From JANWYT01 sp034432435 (lineage in GTDB: Bacteria > Chloroflexota > Anaerolineae > Aggregatilineales > Phototrophicaceae): DNA of 31,540 nucleotides. Location: positions 1 through 31,540 of the forward strand of contig DAOUBS010000110.1 in the NCBI GenBank assembly GCA_034432435.1. Direction: 5' to 3'. Below are positions 17,039-26,447 of this stretch, one piece after another. The position numbers were made by a program, and so were the translations under genes. Within the stretch, counting starts at the first letter, position 1. The number at the start of each line of letters is the position of its first letter. Below the pieces are notes generated by a model that was not told the DNA's origin, did no database searches, and was given only the letters and a program-made list of their open reading frames with translations.

Positions 17039-18357
17039 CGTACCGCCGCGAAGCTGAGCAGCGCCAGCAGCAGCATGGCCGCGCTGCCAGCTCCGAACAG
17101 GACGCTCGGCCCGAACTGCTGAAAGATGAGGCCACACACGATCGGCGATACGCCGTTGGCGGCACTGATGACGGCAGCGCTGACGCCGAGGATGCTGCCG
17201 TAGTCGTTGTCGTGGGCGTAGCGCGTCAGCAGGCTGTTGGCGTTGGGGCGGATGAGCGCCGCGCCCACGCTTAACGGGAAAAGCGCCGTCAAAAACCACA
17301 AGATGCCGCCAACGCCGTTGTTGCCCTCGGCGGGCAGCTCTACCCGAAGATCGCCGAGGATAGCCTCTGTGCTGGTGGGAATTTGGGCGCGCAGGTCGAA
17401 CTCAACCAACGCGCGCACATAGAAGGGCTGCGGTTGTTCGGGCGTGGTGGCGACCAGCGCCAACCCCAGCCCCAGCAGCGCCAGCGCGCCGATCAGCACC
17501 CGTTGTTCCCCGTATTGGTGCACCCACTTCCCAATGTAGCGCACCTGCACTGTGACGAGGATGAGGCCGATTACGAGGAAGAAGAAAGCGTTCCCGCCGC
17601 CCAGCAGCCCCAGACGGCTCAACGTGAACACGCCCATGAGCGCCTCGAAGCCGAAGAAGATGAACTGCTCGGTGAAGAGGACGAGCAGAATGACCAACGC
17701 GGCGGGGCGCGTGAGAAGCTGCCGCGGGAAGAGCTTCACGCGGCGCGCGGCCTGTCTTTTTTCGGGTGGCAGCGTCTCCTGAAAGGCGAAGAGCGTGAGC
17801 AGGATCGACAGGAATGAGTAAGTCGCTGCTGTCAGCGCGGGCACAGCCAGCGAATCAGTCAACTGGAGCGACAAGAGCGAGATGACTGGCCCGAAGATGA
17901 ACCCGATGCCGAACGCTGCGCCCGTCAAGCCGAGGCCACGCGCGCGGTCTTTCTCAGTCGTCAGGTCAGAGATGGCCGCTTGAGCCGTGGCAAGGTTCGC
18001 CCCGAACAGGCCGTCAATCACGCGCGAGAGGATGACCATCTCGAGTGACGCAGCGAACGCCAGCATGAAGAAGCTCAAGCACGTCGTGACTTGGCTGATG
18101 AGCAGCAGCGGCTTCCGCCCAAAGCGATCGCTGAGCGCGCCCATCATCGGCACGCCGATGAGCTGGGCAAGGGGGAAGGCCGCCGCGATGAACCCGATTT
18201 GCAGCGGCGTCGCGCCGAAGGCCGCGCCGTAAAGGTGCAGCAGTGGCAGGACAACTGTCAGGCCAAGCACATCAACAAATGTGAGCGCCACAATCGGCGC
18301 GGCGCGGCCAAATGTCAGATTGCTGTTGGGGGGCGCAGCGCTTACTTGCCCTTCCAT
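17020..18357 (-). CDS. MFS transporter, drug-efflux/TetA-like
   Basis: A 445-residue, 12-segment membrane protein. The loop 2-3 signature GALSDRFGRKPLLL (about residues 73-86) is textbook MFS motif A, and GLTGAAFGIGFIFGPVI resembles the antiporter motif C of proton-driven exporters. The second half holds an unusual hydrophilic insert (from about PEQPQPFYVRALVEF to VELPAEGNNG), roughly 50 residues between two helices. The start is the ATG at 18357, inside the last codons of the enoyl-CoA hydratase-like gene (16-base overlap), with AGGTGA five bases upstream; a longer frame to 18438 lacks support. It is probably cotranscribed and translationally coupled with that gene. The substrate is unknown. 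Confidence 0.85.
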   Translation of the reverse strand: MEGQVSAAPPNSNLTFGRAAPIVALTFVDVLGLTVVLPLLHLYGAAFGATPLQIGFIAAAFPLAQLIGVPMMGALSDRFGRKPLLLISQVTTCLSFFMLAFAASLEMVILSRVIDGLFGANLATAQAAISDLTTEKDRARGLGLTGAAFGIGFIFGPVISLLSLQLTDSLAVPALTAATYSFLSILLTLFAFQETLPPEKRQAARRVKLFPRQLLTRPAALVILLVLFTEQFIFFGFEALMGVFTLSRLGLLGGGNAFFFLVIGLILVTVQVRYIGKWVHQYGEQRVLIGALALLGLGLALVATTPEQPQPFYVRALVEFDLRAQIPTSTEAILGDLRVELPAEGNNGVGGILWFLTALFPLSVGAALIRPNANSLLTRYAHDNDYGSILGVSAAVISAANGVSPIVCGLIFQQFGPSVLFGAGSAAMLLLALLSFAAVRQPAPS

Positions 18358-19148
18358 TCGGTCACCTGCTTTTTGGCAATTACCGCGCTGACCGCTTCTA
18401 AGAAGTCCTCCGTGCGCAAGAGCTGTGCCTGCGCCCACGCCTCGATTTGCAGTTTGCGTTGAGTTTCAGCCATGTCGTTGAGGGCGCGCTTGGCGTAGCT
18501 GACGGCCATCGGCGCAGCCAGCGCCAGCTCATCGGCGAGTTCTTCTGCGCGTTTGAGCAAGTCCTCTTTGGGCACAACGTAGTTGACGATGCCGACGCGC
18601 TCAGCATACTCCGCGTCGAAGGTGCGGCCTGTCATGATGAGTTCTTTGGCGATGGACAGGTTGACGAGGTTGAGTAGGCGCGCCGTGCCCCCCACATCTG
18701 GGATCATGCCGAGGCGCGACTCTGGTAGGCTGAAGCGCGACCGCGCGGCCGCAATGCGGAAGTCACAAGCCAGCGCCATCTCCAGCCCGAGGCCGAGGCA
18801 CAGCCCATGAATCACACAGATTACCGGCAGTGAGCACTGTTCGATCCGCGTGAAGATGCGCTGCAAGTCGTCCGTCATCGGGAAGAGGTTGTCGCGCCAG
18901 TGCTCACCGTATTTGTTGGCGCTGACGGTGAAGCTCTCAAGGTCGATGCCACTGCTGAAGAAAGTGCCTTGAGCCGTCACGAGCACGGCGCGAGCCGCTT
19001 TCTCGTTGTAGAGCCGTTCAGCTTGGATGAAGGCCTGCTCAAGCTGGGCGAGCAGTTCCCAACTCATAGCGTTGCGCTTCTCTGGGCGGTTAAGGCTAAT
19101 CTCGAGCAGGTGACCGCGCTGCTCAACAAGGATCAATGGGGCTGTCAT
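18342..19148 (-). CDS. Enoyl-CoA hydratase/isomerase (crotonase) family protein
   Basis: A 268-residue crotonase fold protein acting on acyl-CoA thioesters. The first oxyanion-hole segment is FFSSGIDLESF and the second GLCLGLGLEMALACDFRIAA. Two glutamates, E123 and E143 (RFSLPESRLGMIPDVGG), have the 20-residue spacing of the two catalytic glutamates of mitochondrial enoyl-CoA hydratase. The family GAGG turn is DVGG here, so an isomerase or other variant reaction is possible. The start is the ATG at 19148, eight bases after AGGAG; an ATG two codons upstream is too close to that site. It has its own likely promoter (-10 TATACT at 19181-19176). It is the first gene of a two-gene operon with the MFS transporter. 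Confidence 0.9.
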   Translation of the reverse strand: MTAPLILVEQRGHLLEISLNRPEKRNAMSWELLAQLEQAFIQAERLYNEKAARAVLVTAQGTFFSSGIDLESFTVSANKYGEHWRDNLFPMTDDLQRIFTRIEQCSLPVICVIHGLCLGLGLEMALACDFRIAAARSRFSLPESRLGMIPDVGGTARLLNLVNLSIAKELIMTGRTFDAEYAERVGIVNYVVPKEDLLKRAEELADELALAAPMAVSYAKRALNDMAETQRKLQIEAWAQAQLLRTEDFLEAVSAVIAKKQVTEWKGK

Positions 19149-19175
19149 GGGCATTCTCCTGATTGATTGATGTTG

Positions 19176-19204
19176 AGTATAGCGAAGGTTGTGCGCCTTT
19201 TGCA
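19176..19204 (-). promoter_or_regulatory. Promoter for the crotonase-MFS operon
   Basis: On the minus strand a good -10 TATACT (19181-19176) lies about 28 bases before the start codon. The matching -35 (TGCAAA, 17 bases upstream) is poor at 3 of 6. The predicted start is near 19169. Confidence 0.4.
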
Positions 19205-19248
19205 GATTGCACAATAAAAGCCGCTTCAGAGTGTCGTAATTGGTCACA

Positions 19249-19277
19249 TTGACAGCCGCTTGTGCCCATGTCACAAT
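19249..19277 (+). promoter_or_regulatory. Promoter of the aminotransferase leader
   Basis: A perfect -35 TTGACA (19249-19254) is followed after 17 bases by CACAAT (19272-19277, 4 of 6). The predicted start near 19284 would give a leader RNA of about 140 bases to the terminator at 19402-19423 and about 165 bases to the aminotransferase start codon. This 300-base gap between 19148 and 19449 therefore holds two divergent promoters, a mini-ORF and a terminator. Confidence 0.45.
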
Positions 19278-19304
19278 TTTCTCTAGTTGAAAAGAGGCAA
19301 ATTG

Positions 19305-19388
19305 ATGCACACGTTTACCTGCAAAGTGACCATGACTCATACGCGAACGCGAACATTCGGTGGGCGTTGTGCTGTCTGTTGCGGATGA
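19305..19388 (+). CDS. Possible leader peptide (27 aa), Thr- and Cys-rich
   Basis: A short ORF with a fair ribosome site (AGAGG eight bases before ATG). Threonine occurs at positions 3, 5, 9, 11, 13, 15 and 17 (all four Thr codons used), and cysteine at 6, 22, 25 and 26. The stop TGA lies 13 bases before the stem of an intrinsic terminator, the geometry of amino-acid attenuators such as the thr or trp leaders. An alternative stem (72-75 and 78-80 with 95-101, offsets from 19300) would abut the terminator. It might equally be a chance ORF. No homolog is recognised. Confidence 0.3.
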   Translation: MHTFTCKVTMTHTRTRTFGGRCAVCCG

Positions 19389-19401
19389 CACAAGAACACA
19401 G

Positions 19402-19423
19402 GCCCCAAGCGGGGCTTTTTTTT
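19402..19423 (+). terminator. Intrinsic terminator or attenuator before the aminotransferase
   Basis: Perfect stem GCCCC (19402-19406) / GGGGC (19411-19415) with loop AAGC, followed by eight T. It ends only 25 bases before the start codon of the downstream gene, so it either terminates a short leader RNA or works as a regulated attenuator. Confidence 0.8.
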
Positions 19424-19448
19424 GCACAGCCAATGAGGAGGTCATACA

Positions 19449-20759
19449 TTGTCAGCAGTAAGCCATGAAACTCCCGTTTATGCGGTGGACGCTCAATACT
19501 TAATTGGGGTGGACGACTACCCGGCCAAGATGACGCCGATTCCGCCGTCGCGGATGTTCACGATCAAAAAAGCGCTGGACGCCTACAAGGCGAAGGCTGG
19601 GCAGGATGCGCCCGTCTACGACGCTTCGCAGGGGGACGGCGGAGCCAGCCTGCCGGGCGTACCATCGTACTTGTTGGAGAGCGCGCTAGAACTCCAGATC
19701 AAGCAAGGGACGGGCTACGATCAGCCGTTCGGGACGCCGCTCTTTCGCAAGGTGGCCGCAGAAAACTACTGGAAGCTGGACGCTGCGTCGGGGTGGACGC
19801 CGGCCAACATCATCTTTGTGCAGGGTGGGCGCGATGGGCTGAACAAGGCCTACAACGCGATGGTGACGCTGGGGCATGGCCGCGTTGGTGACGTGCTGCT
19901 GGTGTCGCGCGTGCCGTGGATCAGCTACAACTGGGGGCCGTATGGACTTGGGTTGAACGTGCTGCAAGCCCCCGGCGACCCAGCGGACGGCTGGCGCTAC
20001 ACGCCGGAGGGCATCCGTGCGGCGGTAGCGTTTGCAGCACGCGATGGGCGCAAAATTGCGGGGGTCGTCATCACCTCACCCGACAACCCGACGGGACGCA
20101 CGATTCCGTTAGATGAGCAGATCATGCTCGGCAAAGTGGCGCTCGAGGCGGGCGTGGCGTTCGTGCTCTACGATTGGATCTACCACTGGGTGAGCGACAG
20201 CGGCCCGTACGACATCAACACAGTGCTGCAAGCCTTCACGCCAGAAGAGCGCGAGCGCTTGATGTTCCTCGATGGGCTGACGAAAAGCCTCGGCGCGAGC
20301 AACATCCGCAGCGCACAGCTGCTGGCGGGCAAGGCGGTGGTTGATCACATTGTGAGCCAAGCCTCGCATGGGGTCGTCCCGTCGTTTTTTGGCCAAGCGG
20401 TGGCGATTGCCGCCTATCAGCAGGGATTCGGTGAGGCCGCACGCAGCATCGTCGAGCCGTGCGCCCAAAGCCGCCAAGTGATGAAGCGCATGCTGCAAGA
20501 CAGCGGCCTGCCGCACGTCTTGGGCGATGGCTACTACGCCTTCATTGACGTGACGCGCTACATCGAGGCTGCAGGCTACGCCAGCAGCGAACAGCTCGGC
20601 GGCTATGTCGCTGAGGAGTACGGCGTGGCTGTTGTGCCCGGCGCGTACTTCAGCGACGCCGGGGCGAACTGGGTGCGCTTCTCGTATGCGCTGCCGCCGG
20701 AAAAGACCGAGAAAGCCTTGCAGCAGTTCATGGCGGGGCTGCAATCGCTGTTGAAGTGA
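19449..20759 (+). CDS. PLP-dependent aminotransferase class I/II
   Basis: A 436-residue fold-type I aminotransferase. Visible are SPDNPTGR (the Asn-Pro contact to PLP), YDWIYHW with the Asp that holds the pyridine nitrogen, the PLP Schiff-base lysine K279 in LDGLTKSLG, and the C-terminal carboxylate-binding Arg in NWVRFSY. The start is TTG: GAGGAGG sits seven bases before it and no better ATG is near. The N-terminal 50 residues (DYPAKMTPIPPSRMFTIKKA) differ from aspartate/tyrosine aminotransferases. The donor amino acid cannot be assigned. The leader with terminator and mini-ORF suggests conditional expression. The next gene encodes a second aminotransferase of another subfamily. Confidence 0.88.
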   Translation: MSAVSHETPVYAVDAQYLIGVDDYPAKMTPIPPSRMFTIKKALDAYKAKAGQDAPVYDASQGDGGASLPGVPSYLLESALELQIKQGTGYDQPFGTPLFRKVAAENYWKLDAASGWTPANIIFVQGGRDGLNKAYNAMVTLGHGRVGDVLLVSRVPWISYNWGPYGLGLNVLQAPGDPADGWRYTPEGIRAAVAFAARDGRKIAGVVITSPDNPTGRTIPLDEQIMLGKVALEAGVAFVLYDWIYHWVSDSGPYDINTVLQAFTPEERERLMFLDGLTKSLGASNIRSAQLLAGKAVVDHIVSQASHGVVPSFFGQAVAIAAYQQGFGEAARSIVEPCAQSRQVMKRMLQDSGLPHVLGDGYYAFIDVTRYIEAAGYASSEQLGGYVAEEYGVAVVPGAYFSDAGANWVRFSYALPPEKTEKALQQFMAGLQSLLK

Positions 20760-20770
20760 GGATGAACGCA

Positions 20771-20789
20771 GGGCAGCCGTGCGCTGCCC
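20771..20789 (+). other. Intercistronic hairpin between the aminotransferase genes
   Basis: A perfect 7-bp stem GGGCAGC (20771-20777) / GCTGCCC (20783-20789) with loop CGTGC in the 54-base gap. No T-run follows (TTAAAGG), so it is more likely an RNA-stability or processing element, or a weak terminator, than a full intrinsic terminator. Confidence 0.5.
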
Positions 20790-20813
20790 TTAAAGGTGTG
20801 ATGGAGCGTCGGA

Positions 20814-21986
20814 ATGCCCTCAATTGCTCGCCGTGTACAGCCATTCGGTACGACTATTTTTGCAGAGATCAACACGCTGGCGGCGCGTTATGGCGCTGTC
20901 AACTTGGGGCAGGGGCGCCCAGACGTGGACGGCCCCGCTAGCATCATTGAGGCTGCGGTAGATGCTTTGACCACGGGGCGCGGCAATCAATACCCGTCAG
21001 GCTTGGGGGTGATCGAACTGCGCGAGGGTATCGCGCGCCACGTTGAGCACTTCTACGGCCTGAAGATAGACGTTGAAAGCGGGGTCGTCGTCACGAACGG
21101 CGCGGCGGAGGGCGTCTACTCTGCGGTGCAGGGCATCGTCAACGAGGGCGACGAGGTCATCCTCATCGAGCCGTTCTTTGACACCTATCTGCCGTCGGTG
21201 ATCAACGCGGGCGGCGTGCCGGTGTACGTGCCGATGCGCCCCCCGCAGTGGACATTTGACCCTGATGAGCTGCGCGCAGCGTTCAACGAGCGCACTGCAG
21301 CGATCATCCTGAACACCCCGCACAACCCGACGGGGCGGGTCTTTACACAGGAGGAGCTTCAACTCATCGCTGATCTCTGTGTCGCGCATGATGTAGTCGT
21401 CATCAGCGATGAGGTGTACGAACATCTCACCTATGACCATCATTGCCATGTTCCGATTGCCACGCTGCCGAACATGTTTGAGCGCACGCTCACGATCAGC
21501 AGCGGGGCGAAAACTTTCAGCTTCACCGGTTGGAAGGTGGGCTGGGTGTACGGCCATCCGGACTTGATGACGGGTGTATGGCGGATCCACCAGAACATCG
21601 TCTACGCGGTGAATGGGCCGGCGCAGTACGGCATTGCCCACGCGTTGACGCTGGACGACAGTTACTACGATGCGCTGCGGACGTCGTACAATGAGCGTCG
21701 TCTGCAGCTTTTGGAAGCGCTTCAGGCGAGCGGCTTAAAGCCGTCTACGCCAGAAGGGGCGTTCTACATCATGGCCGACTTTTCAGAGGTGTTCGACGGG
21801 GATGATCGCGCTTTCGCGGAGTTCTTGATCCGCGAGGTGGGCGTGGCGACGATTCCGCCGGGCAGCTTCTTCTCTGATGCTAACCGCTGTATCGGCAGCA
21901 AGTCGGTACGTTTCTCGTACTGCAAGGAAGCGCGCGTGATCGACGCGGCGGCTGAACGGCTGCTCAAGCTCAAAAGCCGCGTATGA
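20814..21986 (+). CDS. PLP-dependent aminotransferase, kynurenine/methionine aminotransferase-like
   Basis: A 390-residue class I aminotransferase of the family that includes kynurenine aminotransferase/glutamine transaminase K and methionine aminotransferase (YbdL). Signs are the N terminus FAEINTLAARYGAVNLGQGRPD, QYPSGLGVIELREGIA, NTPHNPTGR, SDEVYEHLTYD, and the PLP lysine K233 in SSGAKTFSFTGWKVGW, with the C-terminal Arg in SVRFSYCKE. Such enzymes often take aromatic, sulfur or glutamine amino groups; the exact substrate is open. The ATG has GGAG ten bases upstream. Its stop overlaps the next gene by 4 bases. Confidence 0.92.
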   Translation: MPSIARRVQPFGTTIFAEINTLAARYGAVNLGQGRPDVDGPASIIEAAVDALTTGRGNQYPSGLGVIELREGIARHVEHFYGLKIDVESGVVVTNGAAEGVYSAVQGIVNEGDEVILIEPFFDTYLPSVINAGGVPVYVPMRPPQWTFDPDELRAAFNERTAAIILNTPHNPTGRVFTQEELQLIADLCVAHDVVVISDEVYEHLTYDHHCHVPIATLPNMFERTLTISSGAKTFSFTGWKVGWVYGHPDLMTGVWRIHQNIVYAVNGPAQYGIAHALTLDDSYYDALRTSYNERRLQLLEALQASGLKPSTPEGAFYIMADFSEVFDGDDRAFAEFLIREVGVATIPPGSFFSDANRCIGSKSVRFSYCKEARVIDAAAERLLKLKSRV

Positions 21987-22666
21987 GCCGCGCGTGGTGG
22001 ATCTGGGCGCTGCTGCTGGCCGCTTGTGCGCCACAGGGCACACCCTCAGCAGCGCCGACGGCTGAGAGCGGCACGGTCTCGATCCGTGTGCCTGCTGAAG
22101 GCACAGTCTACTACGGCGACGTGATCACTGTGCGCGGGACGGCGCAGGGCTTGCCCCCCGATGGTTTTGACCTGCGCTTGCTGCTAGGCGATGCGACGCT
22201 TGCGCTCGTCCGTATCGTGCCGATTGGAGGCGACTGGTCAGCGCTTGTGCCGATTGAGGCAGCAGATGTCGGCGTTCTCACGATACAGGCCGAGTCGGTG
22301 TTCACAGATCGCGTCTATGCGACGGCCACAGCCGCGCTTGGGAGGTCACAGGATCGACCAGCGGGCGCTTATGGCATGATCCTCTCGCCTACGTCGGAGG
22401 ATGTAGCCGGGGGTGAACAGATCATGGTGCGTGGGGTTGTGTCCGGAGTGGAAGATGGCGCGCTCGTGCTGAAGCTGACTGATGAGCGCGGGCGCGAGGT
22501 GCAGCAGGTGCGCGTGCTGGTGGAGTCGTTGCCGCCGTGGGATGAGGTTCCGTTTCAAGTTGACCTGCCCACTGGCAGCAGCGCAGGTCGCTTCACGCTC
22601 GCCTTGACGCTGGATGAGCGTGTGCTAGATGAAGTAACCTTCTTCCTAGGACAAGTCGCAGGCTAA
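21983..22666 (+). CDS. Lipoprotein with two Ig-like (Gmad2/BsuPI-type) domains
   Basis: A 227-residue protein with a short signal peptide (MSRAWWIWALLLAAC) and a lipobox LAAC at Cys15, so it should be lipid-anchored outside the membrane. The mature part has two similar beta-rich units, about 32-115 and 128-225, each opening with a strand pattern like VSIRVPAEG or YGMILSPTS and a GDxITVRG / GEQIMVRG turn. This pattern resembles the immunoglobulin-like domain of sporulation-associated Gmad2 proteins; that assignment is by eye. The role is unknown. It starts in the ATGA overlap with the aminotransferase stop, so it is cotranslated with an enzyme that has no obvious link to the cell surface. Confidence 0.75.
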   Translation: MSRAWWIWALLLAACAPQGTPSAAPTAESGTVSIRVPAEGTVYYGDVITVRGTAQGLPPDGFDLRLLLGDATLALVRIVPIGGDWSALVPIEAADVGVLTIQAESVFTDRVYATATAALGRSQDRPAGAYGMILSPTSEDVAGGEQIMVRGVVSGVEDGALVLKLTDERGREVQQVRVLVESLPPWDEVPFQVDLPTGSSAGRFTLALTLDERVLDEVTFFLGQVAG

Positions 22667-22737
22667 GAGAACTTACGAATTAGATAATTTGTTCTGCAAC
22701 AGACAGCTTGAATTGACATCACCTGAAGAGACGGAGC

Positions 22738-23364
22738 ATGGCACATCATTTCATTGCCGTTGCGGGGAACATTGGCGCAGGCAAGAGCACCTTGACGCGG
22801 CTGCTGGCTGAGCGCTGCGGTTGGACGCCGTTCTACGAGGCCTACGCAGAGAACCCCTATCTGGTTGATTTCTACGCCGATATGCCGCGCTGGAGCTTTC
22901 ACTCGCAGGTGTTCTTCCTCGGCAAGCGCTTGGAGCACCACTATCAACTGCTTCAACAGGATGGAATCGTACTGCAAGATCGCACGGTGTACGAGGACGC
23001 TGAAATCTTCGCGCGGAACCTGCACACACAAGGGACGATGAGCGACCGCGACTACGACGCTTACCGTCGGCTGTACAAGGCAATCGCAGCTTTTCTGCCG
23101 CCGCCGTCACTGATCGTCTATTTGCAAGCGGACGTCGAGACGCTACTGCTGCACATTCGCAAGCGTGGGCGGGATTATGAGCGTCACATCAGCGCGGAGT
23201 ACCTAGCGCGCCTGAACCATCTGTACGATGAGTGGATCAACGAATGGACGCTGTGCCCCGTCTTGCGGCTAGACATGACCGAGATGGACTTTGAGTACAA
23301 CCCACAGGATTTGACGCTGGTGATTGAGCAGGTGCAGGGGGCGCTGTCGACGCCGCAGGGGTGA
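22738..23364 (+). CDS. Deoxynucleoside kinase (dGK/dAK-like)
   Basis: A 208-residue kinase that phosphorylates deoxynucleosides for dNTP salvage. It shows the P-loop GNIGAGKST (K16), the nucleoside-site segment ENPYLVDFYADMPRWSFHSQ, the DR motif in VLQDRTVYEDAEIF, and the lid region HIRKRGRDYERHI. Length and motifs match bacterial deoxyadenosine/deoxyguanosine kinases (Bacillus Dck/Dgk, Mycoplasma dAK); base specificity is not certain. GGAG lies just before the ATG. A 71-base gap separates it from the lipoprotein gene; a GATAAT at 22683 could be a -10 box but has no good -35. Confidence 0.9.
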   Translation: MAHHFIAVAGNIGAGKSTLTRLLAERCGWTPFYEAYAENPYLVDFYADMPRWSFHSQVFFLGKRLEHHYQLLQQDGIVLQDRTVYEDAEIFARNLHTQGTMSDRDYDAYRRLYKAIAAFLPPPSLIVYLQADVETLLLHIRKRGRDYERHISAEYLARLNHLYDEWINEWTLCPVLRLDMTEMDFEYNPQDLTLVIEQVQGALSTPQG

Positions 23365-23415
23365 GCGTGCCATCAAGCGTTGCATTTGTACCTATCTGCT
23401 AGTGTCGATCATCGC

Positions 23416-23444
23416 TTACGTAAACAAGGTATGAGTGCTATACT
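23416..23444 (+). promoter_or_regulatory. Extended -10 promoter of korAB with a palindrome at -35
   Basis: TGC-TATACT (TATACT 23439-23444) is an extended -10. The spacer is 17 bases if -35 is 23416-23421 (TTACGT, poor). That position is covered by the perfect palindrome TTACGTAA (23416-23423), a possible binding site for an activator or repressor that compensates for the weak -35. The predicted start is near 23451. Confidence 0.4.
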
Positions 23445-23480
23445 GTGCGATAGACGAATAGTGCCATTTCGTTATAGATA

Positions 23481-23505
23481 GAAAGGAGTGCGCAGGTTAT
23501 CTGCG
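23481..23505 (+). promoter_or_regulatory. Shine-Dalgarno plus stem-loop before korA
   Basis: A strong site GAAAGGAG (23481-23488) is too far (26 bases) from the first ATG at 23515. Between them lies a perfect hairpin CGCAG (23491-23495) / CTGCG (23501-23505), loop GTTAT, with a possible extra G-U pair. If it folds, the effective spacing falls to about 11 bases. Confidence 0.4.
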
Positions 23506-23514
23506 TCAATCTGT

Positions 23515-25362
<1,848 letters not shown>

Positions 25363-25364
25363 AC

Positions 25365-26411
25365 ATGGGACGCACTGCCAAAACGAACAAGATCGGCCTC
25401 ACGCGTGAGGAATACAAGGGCAGCAAGAGCACCCTCTGCCCGGGCTGCGGCCACGATTCGATCTCCAATCAGATCATCAGCACCGCCTACGAAATGGGCA
25501 TCGAACAGCACCGCATCGTCAAGCTGAGCGGCATCGGGTGCAGCAGCAAGACGCCGGCCTACTTCTTGGGGCGCTCGCATGGGTTCAACAGCCTCCATGG
25601 CCGCATGCCGAGCGTGGCCACGGGCGCGCTGATGGGCAACCCTGAACTACACGCAATTGCTGTTAGCGGCGATGGTGACACCGGCTCAATTGGGTTGGGG
25701 CAGTTCAAACACGTGATCCGTCGCAATGTGCCGTTCGTCTACGTCATTGAGAACAACGGCGTCTACGGCCTAACCAAAGGTCAGTTCAGCGCCACGGCAG
25801 ACGAAGGGCAGTACCTGAAGTACTACGGCAAGAACCATATGCCGCCAATTGACCTGTGCCTTGAGGCGATCATCGCGGGTGCGACGTTTGTTGCGCGCAG
25901 CTTCAGCGGGGATGCCAAGCAGGTACAGTCGCTGCTGCAAGCGGCGCTGCGCCACCACGGAACAGCAGTGATCGACATCATCAGCCCGTGTGTGACCTTC
26001 AACAACGACCCGAGCAGCACGAAGAGCTACCCCTACGGCAAAGAACACCAAATCGCGCTGCACGAGATTCAGGTGCTCGCGCCTGATTATGTTGAAGGCA
26101 AAGAAGAGATCACCATCCCCGAATACGACGAGGGGGAGGTGATCGAAGTTGACATGCACGATGGCACGGTGGTGATGCTCAAGCGGTTGGCGCAGGATCA
26201 CGACCCGCGGAACCGCTTGCAGGCGATCAGCGCGTTAGAGCAAGCGCAGCGCGATAACCTGTTCATCACAGGGCTGATCTACTACGAAGAACCGCGCCAG
26301 ACGCTGGCCGAGACGGAAAATCTGCTGCATGCGTCGTTTGCGCGCCTGCCAGATCATCTGAACCGTCCCAGCGAGCAGGCGCTGGCCGATGTGATGAAGA
26401 ACTTCATGTAA
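25365..26411 (+). CDS. korB: 2-oxoacid:ferredoxin oxidoreductase subunit beta
   Basis: The TPP- and [4Fe-4S]-binding subunit, 348 residues. Cluster cysteines are C25 and C28 (LCPGCGH), C59 (SGIGCSSKTP) and C209 (ISPCVTFNND). The TPP/Mg motif is AVSGDGDTGSIG, with ENNGVYGLTKGQ closing it. It follows korA after a 2-base gap and ends with an intrinsic terminator, so korAB form a closed two-gene unit. No ferredoxin-like delta subunit is encoded nearby, as in the two-subunit, relatively oxygen-tolerant enzymes of Mycobacterium and Hydrogenobacter; electrons must go to a free ferredoxin encoded elsewhere. Confidence 0.93.
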   Translation: MGRTAKTNKIGLTREEYKGSKSTLCPGCGHDSISNQIISTAYEMGIEQHRIVKLSGIGCSSKTPAYFLGRSHGFNSLHGRMPSVATGALMGNPELHAIAVSGDGDTGSIGLGQFKHVIRRNVPFVYVIENNGVYGLTKGQFSATADEGQYLKYYGKNHMPPIDLCLEAIIAGATFVARSFSGDAKQVQSLLQAALRHHGTAVIDIISPCVTFNNDPSSTKSYPYGKEHQIALHEIQVLAPDYVEGKEEITIPEYDEGEVIEVDMHDGTVVMLKRLAQDHDPRNRLQAISALEQAQRDNLFITGLIYYEEPRQTLAETENLLHASFARLPDHLNRPSEQALADVMKNFM

Positions 26412-26420
26412 GACGCAAAC

Positions 26421-26447
26421 AGCCGCCCTGAGGGGCGGCTTTCGTTT
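26421..26447 (+). terminator. Intrinsic terminator of korAB
   Basis: Perfect 8-bp stem AGCCGCCC (26421-26428) / GGGCGGCT (26433-26440), loop TGAG, then TTCGTTT. It lies 9 bases after the korB stop, and its tail overlaps the stop codon of the convergent SGNH gene. On the minus strand the following GTTT is weaker, but the hairpin may serve both transcripts. Confidence 0.85.

Noticed and set aside
18358..18438. Longer start of the second MFS transporter
   Set aside because: The extension would overlap the crotonase gene by about 100 bases, lacks a ribosome site, and adds residues without resemblance to a transporter N terminus; ATG 18357 has AGGTGA.
19241..19280. AATTGGTCACATTGACA and TGTCACAATT as an inverted repeat operator
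   Set aside because: The arms match only partly and the spacing is irregular; part of the likeness comes from the promoter -35 box itself.
19284..19423. T-box or SAM-type riboswitch in the aminotransferase leader
   Set aside because: No T-box AGGGTGG core or SAM-I kink-turn motifs; only the mini-ORF and terminator can be supported.
19149..19445. N-terminal extension of the crotonase frame up to 19445
   Set aside because: The extra residues do not resemble the family and cross a likely promoter; AGGAG before ATG 19148 fixes the start.
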